Origin: Bin87 sp963666415
Lineage (GTDB): Bacteria; Chloroflexota; Dehalococcoidia; Lucifugimonadales; UBA3495
DNA: 64,000 nucleotides
Direction: 5' to 3'
NCBI GenBank assembly: GCA_963666415.2
Contig: CAXXPD010000003.1
Span: 1,426,001-1,490,000, forward strand
Shown: in pieces, positions 55,027 to 64,000 of the stretch
Position numbering within the stretch: the first letter of the stretch is position 1
How the letters are laid out: the number at the start of each line of letters is the position of its first letter
The notes under the pieces: model-generated
Database searches by the model: none
Told to the model about the DNA's origin: nothing
Seen by the model: only the letters and a program-made list of their open reading frames with translations
Position numbers and translations under genes: made by a program

Positions 55027-57198
55027 TTAGACGGTGATGACGAGTCCTTCTCCCCGCAACTCTTCGACGATCTCGTCGGCAATGGATTTCCGTATTTTGA
55101 GCCTGCGTTCGAGCATTGCCGAATTCAGGCGCGGGTTTCTCAACGCCAGGTCTCGGGCCTGTTGCAGAATGTCTCCGTCGTAGACATCATCCGTATCGCC
55201 ATTGCCAGACCGGTCGTCACCTTTTTCGTTGGGTTCTGCTTCGTCCAGATAGATAGGAGGCAGTTCGGGCCCAATCTGCTCACGCCAGAAATTGATGATG
55301 CGGTCGATTTCGTCGTCATAAAGGAGAGTCCCCTGACCACGACGCGCTTTCGGGAAATCGTTGTTCAGTAGTAGCAAATCGCCTTTACCCATCAGAGCTT
55401 CCGCTCCGGCGCCATCCAGTATGACCCGGGAATCGACTTGAGATGCAACCGCGAACGCCACGCGGGCTGGCACGTTGGCCTTGAGCAAACCGGTAACCAC
55501 TTTGACGGACGGTCGTTGTGTAGCCAGCACCATGTGGATGCCGGCGGCGCGCCCCAGCTGTGCCAGGCGCACGAGTTGTTGTTCCACTTCGAGACCGCCG
55601 GTCATCATCAGGTCGGCCAGTTCGTCAACTATCAACACGAGGAAGGGAATTGGGTCGGGCGCTTTTTCGTTGTAGCCGGCAATGTTCCGGACACCTGTTT
55701 CCTCCATCATCCGATACCGGCGGGTCATTTCGTTGATGAGGCCACGCAGAGCCGGGTAAACTTCGTCCGGTTCGACGATGACTGGCAACACCAGGTGAGG
55801 AATACCGTTGAAGGGCGTCAATTCGACCCGCTTGGGGTCGACCATTATCATCCGAAGTTCATCGGGCGGGCGCGTCATCAGCAGGGATGCGACCAGCGAG
55901 TTGATGCAGACGCTCTTGCCAGACCCGGTTGCGCCGGCGATCAGCAGGTGCGGCATGGCGGCCAAGTCAAGTACCAGCGATTGCCCGCCGGCATCTTCAC
56001 CCAACGCGAATGCCAGGCCACCCTTGTTGACGATCTTGCCGAACTCCGAACCCTCCACAATGGAGCGCATCAACACCTTGCCCGGAGACGGGTTCGGAAC
56101 CTCGAGACCCACGAGACCTTCGCCCGGTTCCGGCGTTTCGATGATTCGGATGTAGGGGCTTTTCAGGGCCAGCGCGAGGTCTTTTTGCCGTTTGGTGATG
56201 TCGCCCACTCGGACCCGGCTAGGACGCTGGCCGGTACTAACGCCGTCCTTGTCCAGTTTCTGAGGCATGTAACCGGGCACCAGGCCGAAGCGCACCACCC
56301 GCGGCCCCGCTTTGACATCTTCCACATCCACATACACGCCGTGCTCAGACAACGCCTCTTTGATATTTTCCGACATGGCGGCGATTGCGGACTGGTCTAT
56401 CTGGTGGGTTTCCACTGGGGCCAGTGTGTCAAGCGGTGGAAGCTGCCAGCCGCTGCCCCGCGACGTGTATTTCAGCAGCGCGGCAGGTTTGGCAGCCAGC
56501 GAATCCGGTGCATCTTCGGTATCAGCGACCGGTTGTGGCCTGGGTTCGGCGTGGGCCGGCCGGGCCGCCCGATTGGGGAGTTTGATATGGGTTGAGGTAG
56601 ATGCGATTTTCGCTGTGGTCTTGCCGGTAGCCGCTGCGCCGCCGCCGATCCAGCCGACCAGTTTCACGGCGCCTTTGCCGGTGCCTTTGGCAGCCAGCCA
56701 GCTGCCAGTACCGACGAACCGGGCCGCTGAGACGTACCAACGGTGGGCGTTAGGGACAACCAGCAGGACGGTCAGTGCAGCGCCAATAACCCACGCGATA
56801 ACGGCGACGATCAGGCTTCCACCAGTTGCTGCATAACCCCATTTACCAGAGAGGCCGTAGGCGTACAACGCGCCCTGATTTCCCTGTACGAACGATAGGG
56901 CGATGATTGCAGCGGCGGCGACTATTCCGCCGGACAACCACCAACGCCAACCGCGCAACAGAGCGAGCGGTTTGTGGACGAGCAATATCAGGGAAAGCAC
57001 CGAAAACAGGCCAACGGCGACCCATCCGTAGGCCAGCGTGCGCGCCAGCCATAGTGTCGCACCCGGCACCAACAGCGCGACCGCTACCCCAGCCAATCCG
57101 ATCAACAGCCAGATGCCGGTTTCGATGGCCAGCCGAATCCAGTTGGTGGCGCTTGGTTTGTTTTGGCCCTTGCTGCCCGATGCGACCGCTGCTGACAT
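55027..57198 (-). CDS. ftsK: DNA translocase FtsK/SpoIIIE
   Basis: The 723-residue protein has four N-terminal membrane helices (within residues 25-150, including TGIWLLIGLAGVAVALLVPG and GLFSVLSLILLVHKPLAL). A Pro/Ala-rich linker follows (residues 165-240). The motor carries VETHQIDQSAIAAMSENIKE, Walker A LIAGATGSGKSVCINSLVAS, Walker B PFLVLIVDELADLMMT and VVTGLLKANVPARVAFAVAS. The C-terminal winged-helix gamma domain (QQARDLALRNPRLNSAMLER) would read polar DNA motifs and contact XerCD. It pumps chromosome DNA at the septum. It stands between RNase J and PHP genes in a long minus-strand run. The linker is shorter than in E. coli FtsK. Confidence 0.95.
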   Translation of the reverse strand: MSAAVASGSKGQNKPSATNWIRLAIETGIWLLIGLAGVAVALLVPGATLWLARTLAYGWVAVGLFSVLSLILLVHKPLALLRGWRWWLSGGIVAAAAIIALSFVQGNQGALYAYGLSGKWGYAATGGSLIVAVIAWVIGAALTVLLVVPNAHRWYVSAARFVGTGSWLAAKGTGKGAVKLVGWIGGGAAATGKTTAKIASTSTHIKLPNRAARPAHAEPRPQPVADTEDAPDSLAAKPAALLKYTSRGSGWQLPPLDTLAPVETHQIDQSAIAAMSENIKEALSEHGVYVDVEDVKAGPRVVRFGLVPGYMPQKLDKDGVSTGQRPSRVRVGDITKRQKDLALALKSPYIRIIETPEPGEGLVGLEVPNPSPGKVLMRSIVEGSEFGKIVNKGGLAFALGEDAGGQSLVLDLAAMPHLLIAGATGSGKSVCINSLVASLLMTRPPDELRMIMVDPKRVELTPFNGIPHLVLPVIVEPDEVYPALRGLINEMTRRYRMMEETGVRNIAGYNEKAPDPIPFLVLIVDELADLMMTGGLEVEQQLVRLAQLGRAAGIHMVLATQRPSVKVVTGLLKANVPARVAFAVASQVDSRVILDGAGAEALMGKGDLLLLNNDFPKARRGQGTLLYDDEIDRIINFWREQIGPELPPIYLDEAEPNEKGDDRSGNGDTDDVYDGDILQQARDLALRNPRLNSAMLERRLKIRKSIADEIVEELRGEGLVITV

Positions 57199-57347
57199 TT
57201 CGCGTTCCTCCTATGGCAATGGCGGTGGCGACGTTACCTGGCCTCATCACTGGCACGGAATCGTCCGAACCAGGTGCGAGGCAACCGCCCTCAGACTCCA
57301 TTGGGTCAACGGCCCAGGTGGGAAATGCCGGCGTCGCCAGTTCTCGG

Positions 57348-59036
<1,689 letters not shown>

Positions 59037-59041
59037 TCCAG

Positions 59042-59785
59042 TCAGAATAGTCGTTGTTGGCCCGGGGGAGGTTCATGAGGTGGTGGCGACTCCGCAGATT
59101 CGGGCGTTGGGTCAGCGAGGTCGGGCGTTGGCAAGTCCCAGAACGACGGATTTTGCCTGGGAAGTTGGGTTTCCGGTTCGTAGCCGGCCTGTGGCTCTCG
59201 GATACCGTGTCCAACGGAGGGCGGGTCGGCTTCCATGCGCAGGACGTCCAGTAAACCAGCCAGCTTCTGGAAGTCTTCCTCGATGGACGTCCGCATTTCC
59301 TGACGGCGCAACCCGGCGGCGGGGTGCATGATCGGGAATATCTGTTGCCCGTTCACGGAGCGCAGTCGGCCCCTGACGCTGCTGATGCTTTGGCCTGGAA
59401 TGAATCTGGAGGTGGAAAATCGACCCAGAGTAACGATCAGGCGAGGGTCGATCAATTGTATCTGGCGGTCCAGGTATTTGGAGCAGGCAGCAATTTCGCC
59501 TGGGCTGGGATCTCGGTTGTCGGGCGGTCGACACTTGACCATATTGGCAATGTACACCTGGTCCCGCGTCATTCCGATCGACTGCAACAGTTGCTCAAGG
59601 AATCCACCGGCCGGCCCCACAAAGGGTCTACCCTGGCGATCTTCCTGGAAGCCGGGGCCCTCCCCGATAAATAGCAACTCGGCGTCGGGCGGGCCTTCGC
59701 CGGGAACAGCGTTGGTGCGACCCAGGTGCAATGGGCAATCGGTGCAATCCCGGACTCGTCGGGCCACGTCTTCCAGTGTATCCAT
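59042..59785 (-). CDS. udg: Uracil-DNA glycosylase, family 4, with C-terminal tail
   Basis: The 247-residue protein carries the family-4 motifs GEGPGFQEDRQGRPFVGPAG (motif 1 and DNA contact), YIANMVKCRPPDNRDPSPGE (iron-sulfur cysteine) and FPIMHPAAGLR (catalytic C-terminal motif region). Four cluster cysteines are present, in CTDC, VKCR and AACS. The fourth block, ACSKYLDRQIQLIDPRLIVT, follows. Residues about 180-247 form a Pro/Glu-rich disordered tail ending GQQRLF. Family-4 enzymes remove uracil from DNA. The terminal Q-x-x-L-F sequence resembles beta-clamp-binding peptides, an inference. It lies five bases before RNase J. Confidence 0.88.
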   Translation of the reverse strand: MDTLEDVARRVRDCTDCPLHLGRTNAVPGEGPPDAELLFIGEGPGFQEDRQGRPFVGPAGGFLEQLLQSIGMTRDQVYIANMVKCRPPDNRDPSPGEIAACSKYLDRQIQLIDPRLIVTLGRFSTSRFIPGQSISSVRGRLRSVNGQQIFPIMHPAAGLRRQEMRTSIEEDFQKLAGLLDVLRMEADPPSVGHGIREPQAGYEPETQLPRQNPSFWDLPTPDLADPTPESAESPPPHEPPPGQQRLF

Positions 59786-59836
59786 GATGGACTGGTATCC
59801 GTGGCGGGTATGGATGGATGCGCAACGGGTAGGTTC

Positions 59837-60097
59837 CTACTCGTCTTGCGCTCCCTTGCCTTGCAGGTAGGTCACCGCATCGGCGATGGTATGAATCTCG
59901 CCAGCATCTTCGTCCGGGATTTCGATGGCGTTGCCATCCGAGCTGAATTCTTCCTCGAAGGCCATGATCAACTCGACCAAGTCGAGAGAATCGGCGCCAA
60001 GGTCGTCCTGGAACGAAGATCCTTCCTTCACGTCAGCAGCATCGACGCCAAGTTTGTCAACTACGATTTCCGCTACGCGCTCAAAAACGGTACTCAA
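59837..60097 (-). CDS. acpP: Acyl carrier protein
   Basis: The 86-residue acidic protein has GADSLDLVELIMAFEEEF, where Ser37 receives the phosphopantetheine arm. Helix order and length are normal for ACP. It carries growing chains in fatty acid synthesis. On the same strand, nusB lies upstream (48-base gap) and udg downstream (51 bases). The ATG at 60097 has GGAG-like GATGAACC upstream, a weak ribosome site. The gene sits with fabD and rpmF, a typical fab cluster, although fabH and plsX are not between them here. Confidence 0.95.
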   Translation of the reverse strand: MSTVFERVAEIVVDKLGVDAADVKEGSSFQDDLGADSLDLVELIMAFEEEFSSDGNAIEIPDEDAGEIHTIADAVTYLQGKGAQDE

Positions 60098-60145
60098 AGG
60101 TTCATCTCCGTGAAATGTCGGCGTGGAGACGCCGGATGGTTGATT

Positions 60146-60646
60146 TCATTTGGGAACACCACCCACGGTGGGGTTGCCGGGCAACTGAGCTGGCTCTTCG
60201 GCGGCGGTCGCCAAATCGGCCAGATATGAACCTAACACTCCGTTTACGAAACGGGCGCTGCTTTCGCTACCGAACATCGAGGCCAATTCAACCGCTTCGT
60301 TGACGACCACTTGACGGGGCACGGTGTCGCGATTTGTCAGTTCATAGATTGCCACACGCAATATGTTCCGGTCAACGAGGGCCAGCAGATTGACCGGGAT
60401 CGCCGGAGCAAGACGTTTGATTACCTCATCAAACTGGGCCAGGTCTGCGTAGACTCCGTTTACCATGTTAGCTGAGGCCTCACGCACCGATGAACTCGCG
60501 GGTTCGTCGTGACACAACCAAGCCAGAAGATCTGTATCGGTCGTTCCGCGTATGTCGCCGGCGAACAGCATCTGCAAGGCCAATATCCTGGCCTGCCGAC
60601 CCACGGGGCCGTTACGGAGACTGCGAAGACGGGGCTGGGTGGCCAC
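60146..60646 (-). CDS. nusB: Transcription antitermination factor NusB
   Basis: The 166-residue helical protein has the NusB pattern: RRQARILALQMLFAGDIRG-like start (GRQARILALQMLFAGDIRGT), FDEVIKRLAPAIPVNLLALV, DRNILRVAIYELTNRDTVPR, QVVVNEAVELASMFGSESSA and RFVNGVLGSYLADLATAAEE. It binds boxA RNA with NusE (S10) to help transcribe rRNA genes. The N-terminus has about 16 extra residues (MATQPRLRSLRNGPVG) before the conserved start; the first ATG is used here. It lies between fabD and acpP, with gaps of 62 and 48 bases. Confidence 0.92.
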   Translation of the reverse strand: MATQPRLRSLRNGPVGRQARILALQMLFAGDIRGTTDTDLLAWLCHDEPASSSVREASANMVNGVYADLAQFDEVIKRLAPAIPVNLLALVDRNILRVAIYELTNRDTVPRQVVVNEAVELASMFGSESSARFVNGVLGSYLADLATAAEEPAQLPGNPTVGGVPK

Positions 60647-60708
60647 GTTACGGTGGGTTTGCGGGCGTCATACTGAAAAACCTGGACTCTTGCGCGGAGT
60701 AGCGGACG

Positions 60709-61659
60709 CTACGGTCGTGCTTCTGCCAGCTTCCGGATGGAATCCGCGTCGGAAAGGGTCAAGGCTTCCACCTCCGAGTCGATCCGGCGTACCAGGCTGG
60801 ACAACACGCGGGCTGGCCCAAACTCAATAAACCGATTGACTCCCGAATCCACCATGAATTGTACGGAGTGCTTCCAAAGCACGCAGTTGCAGAGGCCGGT
60901 GAGCAATTCCTGGCGGGCTCGTTCGGCGTTCAAGATTGGCTCGCCGGTCGAGTTGGCGATCACGGGGAATACCGGATCGCGGAGACGAACGCCATCAATG
61001 GCGTCGGACAAACCGGCTTGGGCGAACTCCATCAGCCGCGAGTGGAAGGCTCCGCTGACGGCCAACGGCACCACCTTTTTGGCGCCTCGCGCTGATGCAA
61101 GGTCCATCGCGCGTGCCAGGGCTATTTTGTCGCCGCTGACGACGATTTGGTCTTCAGAATTGATGTTGGCCAGTTCGACACCCGAGTCTTGCGCAACCTG
61201 AGCAACTGTGTATTCGTCCAGGCCGATAATGGCGGCCATGGACCCGGGACGGGCTTCGCCCGCTTCGTGCATCAGGCGGCCACGCTCTCGAACCAGTCTC
61301 ATAGCGTCGCCAAAGTCCATCACGCCACCGACCACCATGGACGTATATTCGCCCAGACTGTGTCCCGCTACCGCGGCCGGTTGCGGCGAAGCTGAGCCGA
61401 GAAATTCTTGCCACGCCCGCCAAATCGCAATGCTAACCGCCATGATGGCCGGTTGCGCGTGGGCGGTGTCTTGCAAAATTTCGGAAGGGCCTTCGAATAT
61501 CAACTGGGAGAGGTGCATATCCAGGCTGTCGTCGGCCTCTTGGAAGACCGTTCGCGCTGCCGGGGATGACTCATACAACGTCCGACCCATTCCGACCTTC
61601 TGGGTACCCTGACCAGGAAAGATGTAGGAATAAACTGGCGCCAGTTCAATTTCACTCAT
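60709..61659 (-). CDS. fabD: Malonyl-CoA-ACP transacylase
   Basis: ATG 61659 (MSEIELAPVYSYIFPGQGTQ) gives 316 residues; the longer in-frame start at 61674 adds MECGG and is less likely. The active site is in VAGHSLGEYTSMVVGGVMDF with the nucleophile serine, and VSGAFHSRLMEFAQAG has the catalytic histidine. RERGRLMHEAGEARPGSMAA contains the arginine that binds malonate. It loads malonyl groups on ACP. The neighbours rpmF, nusB and acpP fit a fatty-acid and phospholipid gene block. Confidence 0.95.
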   Translation of the reverse strand: MSEIELAPVYSYIFPGQGTQKVGMGRTLYESSPAARTVFQEADDSLDMHLSQLIFEGPSEILQDTAHAQPAIMAVSIAIWRAWQEFLGSASPQPAAVAGHSLGEYTSMVVGGVMDFGDAMRLVRERGRLMHEAGEARPGSMAAIIGLDEYTVAQVAQDSGVELANINSEDQIVVSGDKIALARAMDLASARGAKKVVPLAVSGAFHSRLMEFAQAGLSDAIDGVRLRDPVFPVIANSTGEPILNAERARQELLTGLCNCVLWKHSVQFMVDSGVNRFIEFGPARVLSSLVRRIDSEVEALTLSDADSIRKLAEARP

Positions 61660-61765
61660 ACCACCGCACTCCAAACTACCTCAATGCCACTGTATGAAAT
61701 AACCTGCGCCAATGCTCGCTAGGGATCATAACCCCGGAGCATCAACGGCAGGCGGATCTGGATAT

Positions 61766-61945
61766 TCAGACCGTTACCTGGCGACCCCGATAGAAGCCGC
61801 AACCGGGACAAGCGGTGTGCGGCCGCTTGGCCGTGCGGCACCGGGGGCAACGGGATGGATTGATCTCGCGAAGTTGGTATGCGGGAGACGAAAGACGCCG
61901 GCCTTTGCGGGCCCGTGTCAGCTTCTTTTTCGGTAGTGCGCCCAT
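61766..61945 (-). CDS. rpmF: 50S ribosomal protein L32
   Basis: The 59-residue basic protein reads MGALPKKKLTRARKGRR, then LSSPAYQLREINPSRCPRCR and TAKRPHTACPGCGFYRGRQV. It has the four zinc-binding cysteines of L32 (CPRC and CPGC). The start is ATG 61945 and the stop is 61766-61768. It lies between the DUF177 and fabD genes, the arrangement found in many bacteria. Longer open frames over the same DNA are out of frame and have no resemblance to anything. Confidence 0.96.
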   Translation of the reverse strand: MGALPKKKLTRARKGRRLSSPAYQLREINPSRCPRCRTAKRPHTACPGCGFYRGRQVTV

Positions 61946-62017
61946 GTCTGGTCCATTTTGCGCGGCCCGAGTTGACCATGCAAGGTCAGCCGGCCGCGGA
62001 GAGGTTTCTTTGATTAG

Positions 62018-62530
62018 TTAGTCAACCAAAAGTGCGCGCAGCGCTGCCCACCGGGGGTCGATGTCCAGCGCGTAGCAATCGCAATCGGTTGTGTTACGGT
62101 CGGTCCCGCACCGGTCGCAGATCCCGCCGCATTCGGGTCGGCAAAGGGGTTTCAATGGCAACTCGGTGATAGCGGTCTGTCGAACGGCTTCGGTGAGGTT
62201 CAGCGTGTGGTCGTCGCCGATGACCAAGCCGCCCCATTCTTCGGGCACATCGATCCTGCGACCACTGTTGACGTCGACTTTCGGCAGGTATTCCTCTTCA
62301 AGTTCTAATTCTAAAGTCCGGTTGAACTCTACCAGGCAGCGACTGCATCCCTGGGACACGGTGGCGATTATATCGGCCTGGACCCATATACCCTGATGCG
62401 TGCGAACCATGCGACCTACGCCCACGACCTGTTCAACCAAGGTCTCAGAATCGGCAAACGTCTCGCCGATGGTGAAGTTGCGCTGGGAACCGGTGGGCTC
62501 TTTTAACAACTGGGCTACGTTGTAGTTCAT
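62018..62530 (-). CDS. DUF177 (YceD-like) protein
   Basis: The 170-residue protein has the DUF177 pattern: MNYNVAQLLKEPTGSQRNFT, VRTHQGIWVQADIIATVSQG, CSRCLVEFNRTLELELEEEY and the C-terminal zinc-binding-like cysteine block ELPLKPLCRPECGGICDRCG followed by DRNTTDCDC. DUF177 is nearly always paired with rpmF, as here, and is linked to 23S rRNA accumulation in E. coli and plants. The start ATG at 62530 gives a normal length. It is the first gene of the fab-like minus-strand run. Confidence 0.92.
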   Translation of the reverse strand: MNYNVAQLLKEPTGSQRNFTIGETFADSETLVEQVVGVGRMVRTHQGIWVQADIIATVSQGCSRCLVEFNRTLELELEEEYLPKVDVNSGRRIDVPEEWGGLVIGDDHTLNLTEAVRQTAITELPLKPLCRPECGGICDRCGTDRNTTDCDCYALDIDPRWAALRALLVD

Positions 62531-62645
62531 ATCGGTTGAAGACCTGCGGGCCCCGAGCGTGGAAACTTCCGCGAATTATAGACCCGGCGTGTGGTATCTG
62601 CAAGAAACGGTCAAGCCTTTTTGGTCGTTTTCTTGAAACCCACAG

Positions 62646-63122
62646 CTAATTTAAAGGCACGTTGTGGTTGATGTAGTCGATGATGTCGTTAGTGGATGTG
62701 CCCGGCCCGAATACGGCTGAAACACCTATCGCCGCCAGCGGTTCCCGGTCTTCCTCCGGCACAATACCGCCCAGCACAACCAGGACGTCGGACATATCCT
62801 GATCGCGAAGCAGGCGCATTATCTCAGGCAACAATTCCATATGCGCACCCGAGAGGATGCTCAATCCCAGGACAGATACATCTTCCTGCGCGGCGGCTTG
62901 AACTACCATTTGCGGCGTCTGGCGTATGCCGGTGTAAATCACTTCCATACCGGCATCACGCAGGGCTCGGGCAATAACCTTGGCGCCACGGTCGTGGCCG
63001 TCCAAACCGGGTTTGGCAACCAGGACGCGGATGGGGTTGTCGTTTTGGGTCGTCACGGTTGGTCGTTTGTGGAGGGTTGTAGAAACGGAAATCAGTGTGC
63101 GGGTCGCCGCAATCATTGCCAA
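62646..63122 (-). CDS. mcmA2: Methylmalonyl-CoA mutase, cobalamin-binding small subunit
   Basis: The 158-residue protein has the B12-binding fold: VLVAKPGLDGHDRGAKVIAR, where the D-x-H-x-x-G motif supplies the cobalt-ligating histidine, then GMEVIYTGIRQTPQMVVQAA, LGLSILSGAHMELLPEIMRL and LVVLGGIVPEEDREPLAAIG. The N-terminal 20-30 residues are not conserved, so a later start (GTG 63056, reading VTTQNDNPIRV) is possible. It is the partner of the large subunit at 48738; the two lie on opposite strands and about 12 kb apart. The tRNA-Arg gene is divergent from it. Confidence 0.92.
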   Translation of the reverse strand: MAMIAATRTLISVSTTLHKRPTVTTQNDNPIRVLVAKPGLDGHDRGAKVIARALRDAGMEVIYTGIRQTPQMVVQAAAQEDVSVLGLSILSGAHMELLPEIMRLLRDQDMSDVLVVLGGIVPEEDREPLAAIGVSAVFGPGTSTNDIIDYINHNVPLN

Positions 63123-63251
63123 GCAATGGGCAACTTGGTAATTTTCTCAGACATCAACCCGGTATGCAATACTGGTTACGAAATACCTACTACAACTAGC
63201 AAGAAATCGTCAGTAGTCACACAAGAATGATGTCGGGATATTGAACCCCCG

Positions 63252-63281
63252 TTGACAGTCGGTCAAATGGTCTAATATCTT
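63252..63281 (+). promoter_or_regulatory. Candidate promoter of tRNA-Arg
   Basis: TTGACA (63252-63257) is a perfect -35 box. Candidate -10 boxes are TAATAT (63273-63278, 15-bp spacer) and TATCTT (63276-63281, 18-bp spacer). The tRNA starts 11-14 bases after them. Confidence 0.55.
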
Positions 63282-63292
63282 AATCGTAGTGC

Positions 63293-63368
63293 GTCCCAGT
63301 AGCTCAGTGGATAGAGCGGCTGCCTTCTAAGCAGCGGGCCGCGGGTTCGAATCCTGCCTGGGACGCCA
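63293..63368 (+). tRNA. tRNA-Arg (anticodon TCT)
   Basis: The cloverleaf reads acceptor GTCCCAG pairing with CTGGGAC, a D arm (GCTCAGTGGATAGAGC), anticodon arm GCTGC-CTTCTAA-GCAGC with anticodon TCT (reads AGA/AGG), and a T arm with TTCGAAT. The discriminator base is G, and CCA is encoded (63366-63368). A candidate promoter lies just upstream. Confidence 0.96.
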
Positions 63369-63397
63369 TTCGCACGTCCAATTCCGGAGCATTACTC

Positions 63398-64000
63398 ATG
63401 AAATTTGGCATCATGGCCATGCCTCAGCATCCGTCTACCGATTCTGCGACGCAACGGTTCCACGAGACGGTAGAACTGACGCGTCTCGCCCGGGACGCCG
63501 GGTTCAGTTCGATAGCCTGCGGCCAGCACTTTTTGTCGCCGCCCTACCAGAATCTGCAAAGCATCCCCCTCCTGGCGAGGTTGGCCGCCGATTCCGGGGA
63601 TATGCAGCTGGTGCTTTCGATTCTGCTGCTGCCGCTTTATTCGCCGGCCGACGTGGCGGAGACCGTGGCCACGCTGGACGTAATCAGCGAAGGGCGCGTT
63701 GTGCTGGGCGTGGGGCTGGGGTACCGAGACATCGAGTACCAGGCATTCAACGTGGAACGGCGCCACCGCGTGGGCCGGTTCATGGAATCGCTGGAACTGG
63801 TGCAGCGACTGTGGACCGAGGACGAGGTAACCTTCCACGGCAAACATTTCAATCTGGACAACGCGACGTGCGCGATTCGGCCGGTGCAGAGGCCACACCC
63901 ACCCATCTGGGTGGCGGCCAATTTTGACACGGTGGTGCGGCGGGCTGGCGAACTGGGCCTGCCCTGGTTCGTGAATCCTCACGCCACGCTGGAAACCCTG
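63398..64000 (+). CDS. Luciferase-like (LLM) flavin-dependent monooxygenase, 5' part
   Basis: The gene runs off the right edge after 201 codons. From ATG 63398 (GGAG at 63386-63389), MKFGIMAMPQHPSTDSATQR leads to FSSIACGQHFLSPPYQNLQS, LPLYSPADVAETVATLDVIS and the LLM core motif EGRVVLGVGLGYRDIEYQAF. Then come RFMESLELVQRLWTEDEVTF and HGKHFNLDNATCAIRPVQRP. The sequence fits the bacterial luciferase-like/alkanal-monooxygenase-type family. Substrate and cofactor (FMN or F420) cannot be told. It differs clearly from the family member at 779. Confidence 0.88.
   Translation, partial: MKFGIMAMPQHPSTDSATQRFHETVELTRLARDAGFSSIACGQHFLSPPYQNLQSIPLLARLAADSGDMQLVLSILLLPLYSPADVAETVATLDVISEGRVVLGVGLGYRDIEYQAFNVERRHRVGRFMESLELVQRLWTEDEVTFHGKHFNLDNATCAIRPVQRPHPPIWVAANFDTVVRRAGELGLPWFVNPHATLETL

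Noticed and set aside
55438..56595. 385-codon open frame opposite ftsK
   Set aside because: Antisense shadow of a well-recognised FtsK gene; no motif and no ribosome site.
61719..61979. 86-codon open frame over the rpmF region
   Set aside because: It is out of frame with the clear L32 protein, which has the four-cysteine motif.

Overview
This is a chromosomal window from a bacterium, most likely a member of the Chloroflexota (Dehalococcoidia or SAR202-like). That assignment is an inference from gene content: two F420/FMN-type luciferase-like oxidoreductases, a bacterial translin homologue, a split methylmalonyl-CoA mutase, paired FmdB-type zinc ribbons, RNase J, and a DUF177-rpmF-fabD-nusB-acpP cluster. 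No rRNA or other decisive marker is present. Housekeeping genes are GC-rich and tightly packed, while the leaders of the solute-binding-protein genes are conspicuously AT-rich.

Region 1 (1-24.6 kb) is a decaying peptide/oligopeptide ABC transporter locus full of insertion sequences. It holds three family-5 solute-binding lipoprotein genes (oppA1 at 2482, its tandem near-copy oppA2 at 9518, and oppA3 at 17387), two dppB/dppC permease pairs, and one dppD-dppF ATPase pair. oppA1 has a C-run frameshift, an IS1380-type element, and a two-layer nested insertion of related DDE elements. oppA2 is split by an IS66 element inside its signal peptide. An IS5-type copy separates the ribosome binding site of dppB1 from its start codon, and a second IS5-type element lies in the gene. 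dppC1 is frameshifted. oppA3 carries an IS5-type copy and a 179-bp MITE. dppC2 has an in-frame TGA. Only dppB2, dppD and dppF read cleanly. Terminal repeats and target duplications can be read for nearly every insertion, and excision in silico restores the host reading frame (except the MITE site, which leaves a stop codon).

Region 2 (24.7-37.7 kb) is mixed. The minus strand carries a membrane-anchored zinc-ribbon/beta-propeller protein, a DUF2071 protein, translin, an extended ThiE, and two FmdB zinc ribbons. The plus strand carries DNA polymerase I, a CitE-like lyase, dihydroneopterin aldolase and a duplicated SagB-type nitroreductase. These are followed by a TPR gene broken by an in-frame stop and a second, inverted copy of the MITE.

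Region 3 (37.7-47.1 kb) is a minus-strand run: YvcK, GlmS, UppP, a TreT-like glycosyltransferase, a phosphonoacetate-hydrolase-like phosphatase, homoserine kinase, aspartate kinase and a family 2 glycosyltransferase. The themes are cell-envelope precursors and threonine synthesis. An IS110-type element sits between yvcK and the divergent mutase gene; its ends look like those of IS66 and it is flanked by an 8-bp direct repeat.

Region 4 (48.7-53.2 kb, plus strand) carries the methylmalonyl-CoA mutase large subunit, acyl-CoA dehydrogenase, methylmalonyl-CoA epimerase and HolA. The mutase B12-binding subunit is about 12 kb away at 62.6 kb. This suggests propionyl/methylmalonyl-CoA metabolism.

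Region 5 (53.2-64 kb, mostly minus strand) holds DUF177, L32, FabD, NusB, AcpP, uracil-DNA glycosylase, RNase J, FtsK, a PHP protein and a lone DppD-type ATPase, then the B12-binding subunit, tRNA-Arg(TCT) and a partial luciferase-like oxidoreductase.

I found no CRISPR array, prophage or recognisable defence island. The most unusual features are the nested and multiply inserted transporter locus, the IS110 element with IS66-like ends, the MITE pair, the translin homologue, and a uracil-DNA glycosylase tail ending in a clamp-binding-like motif.
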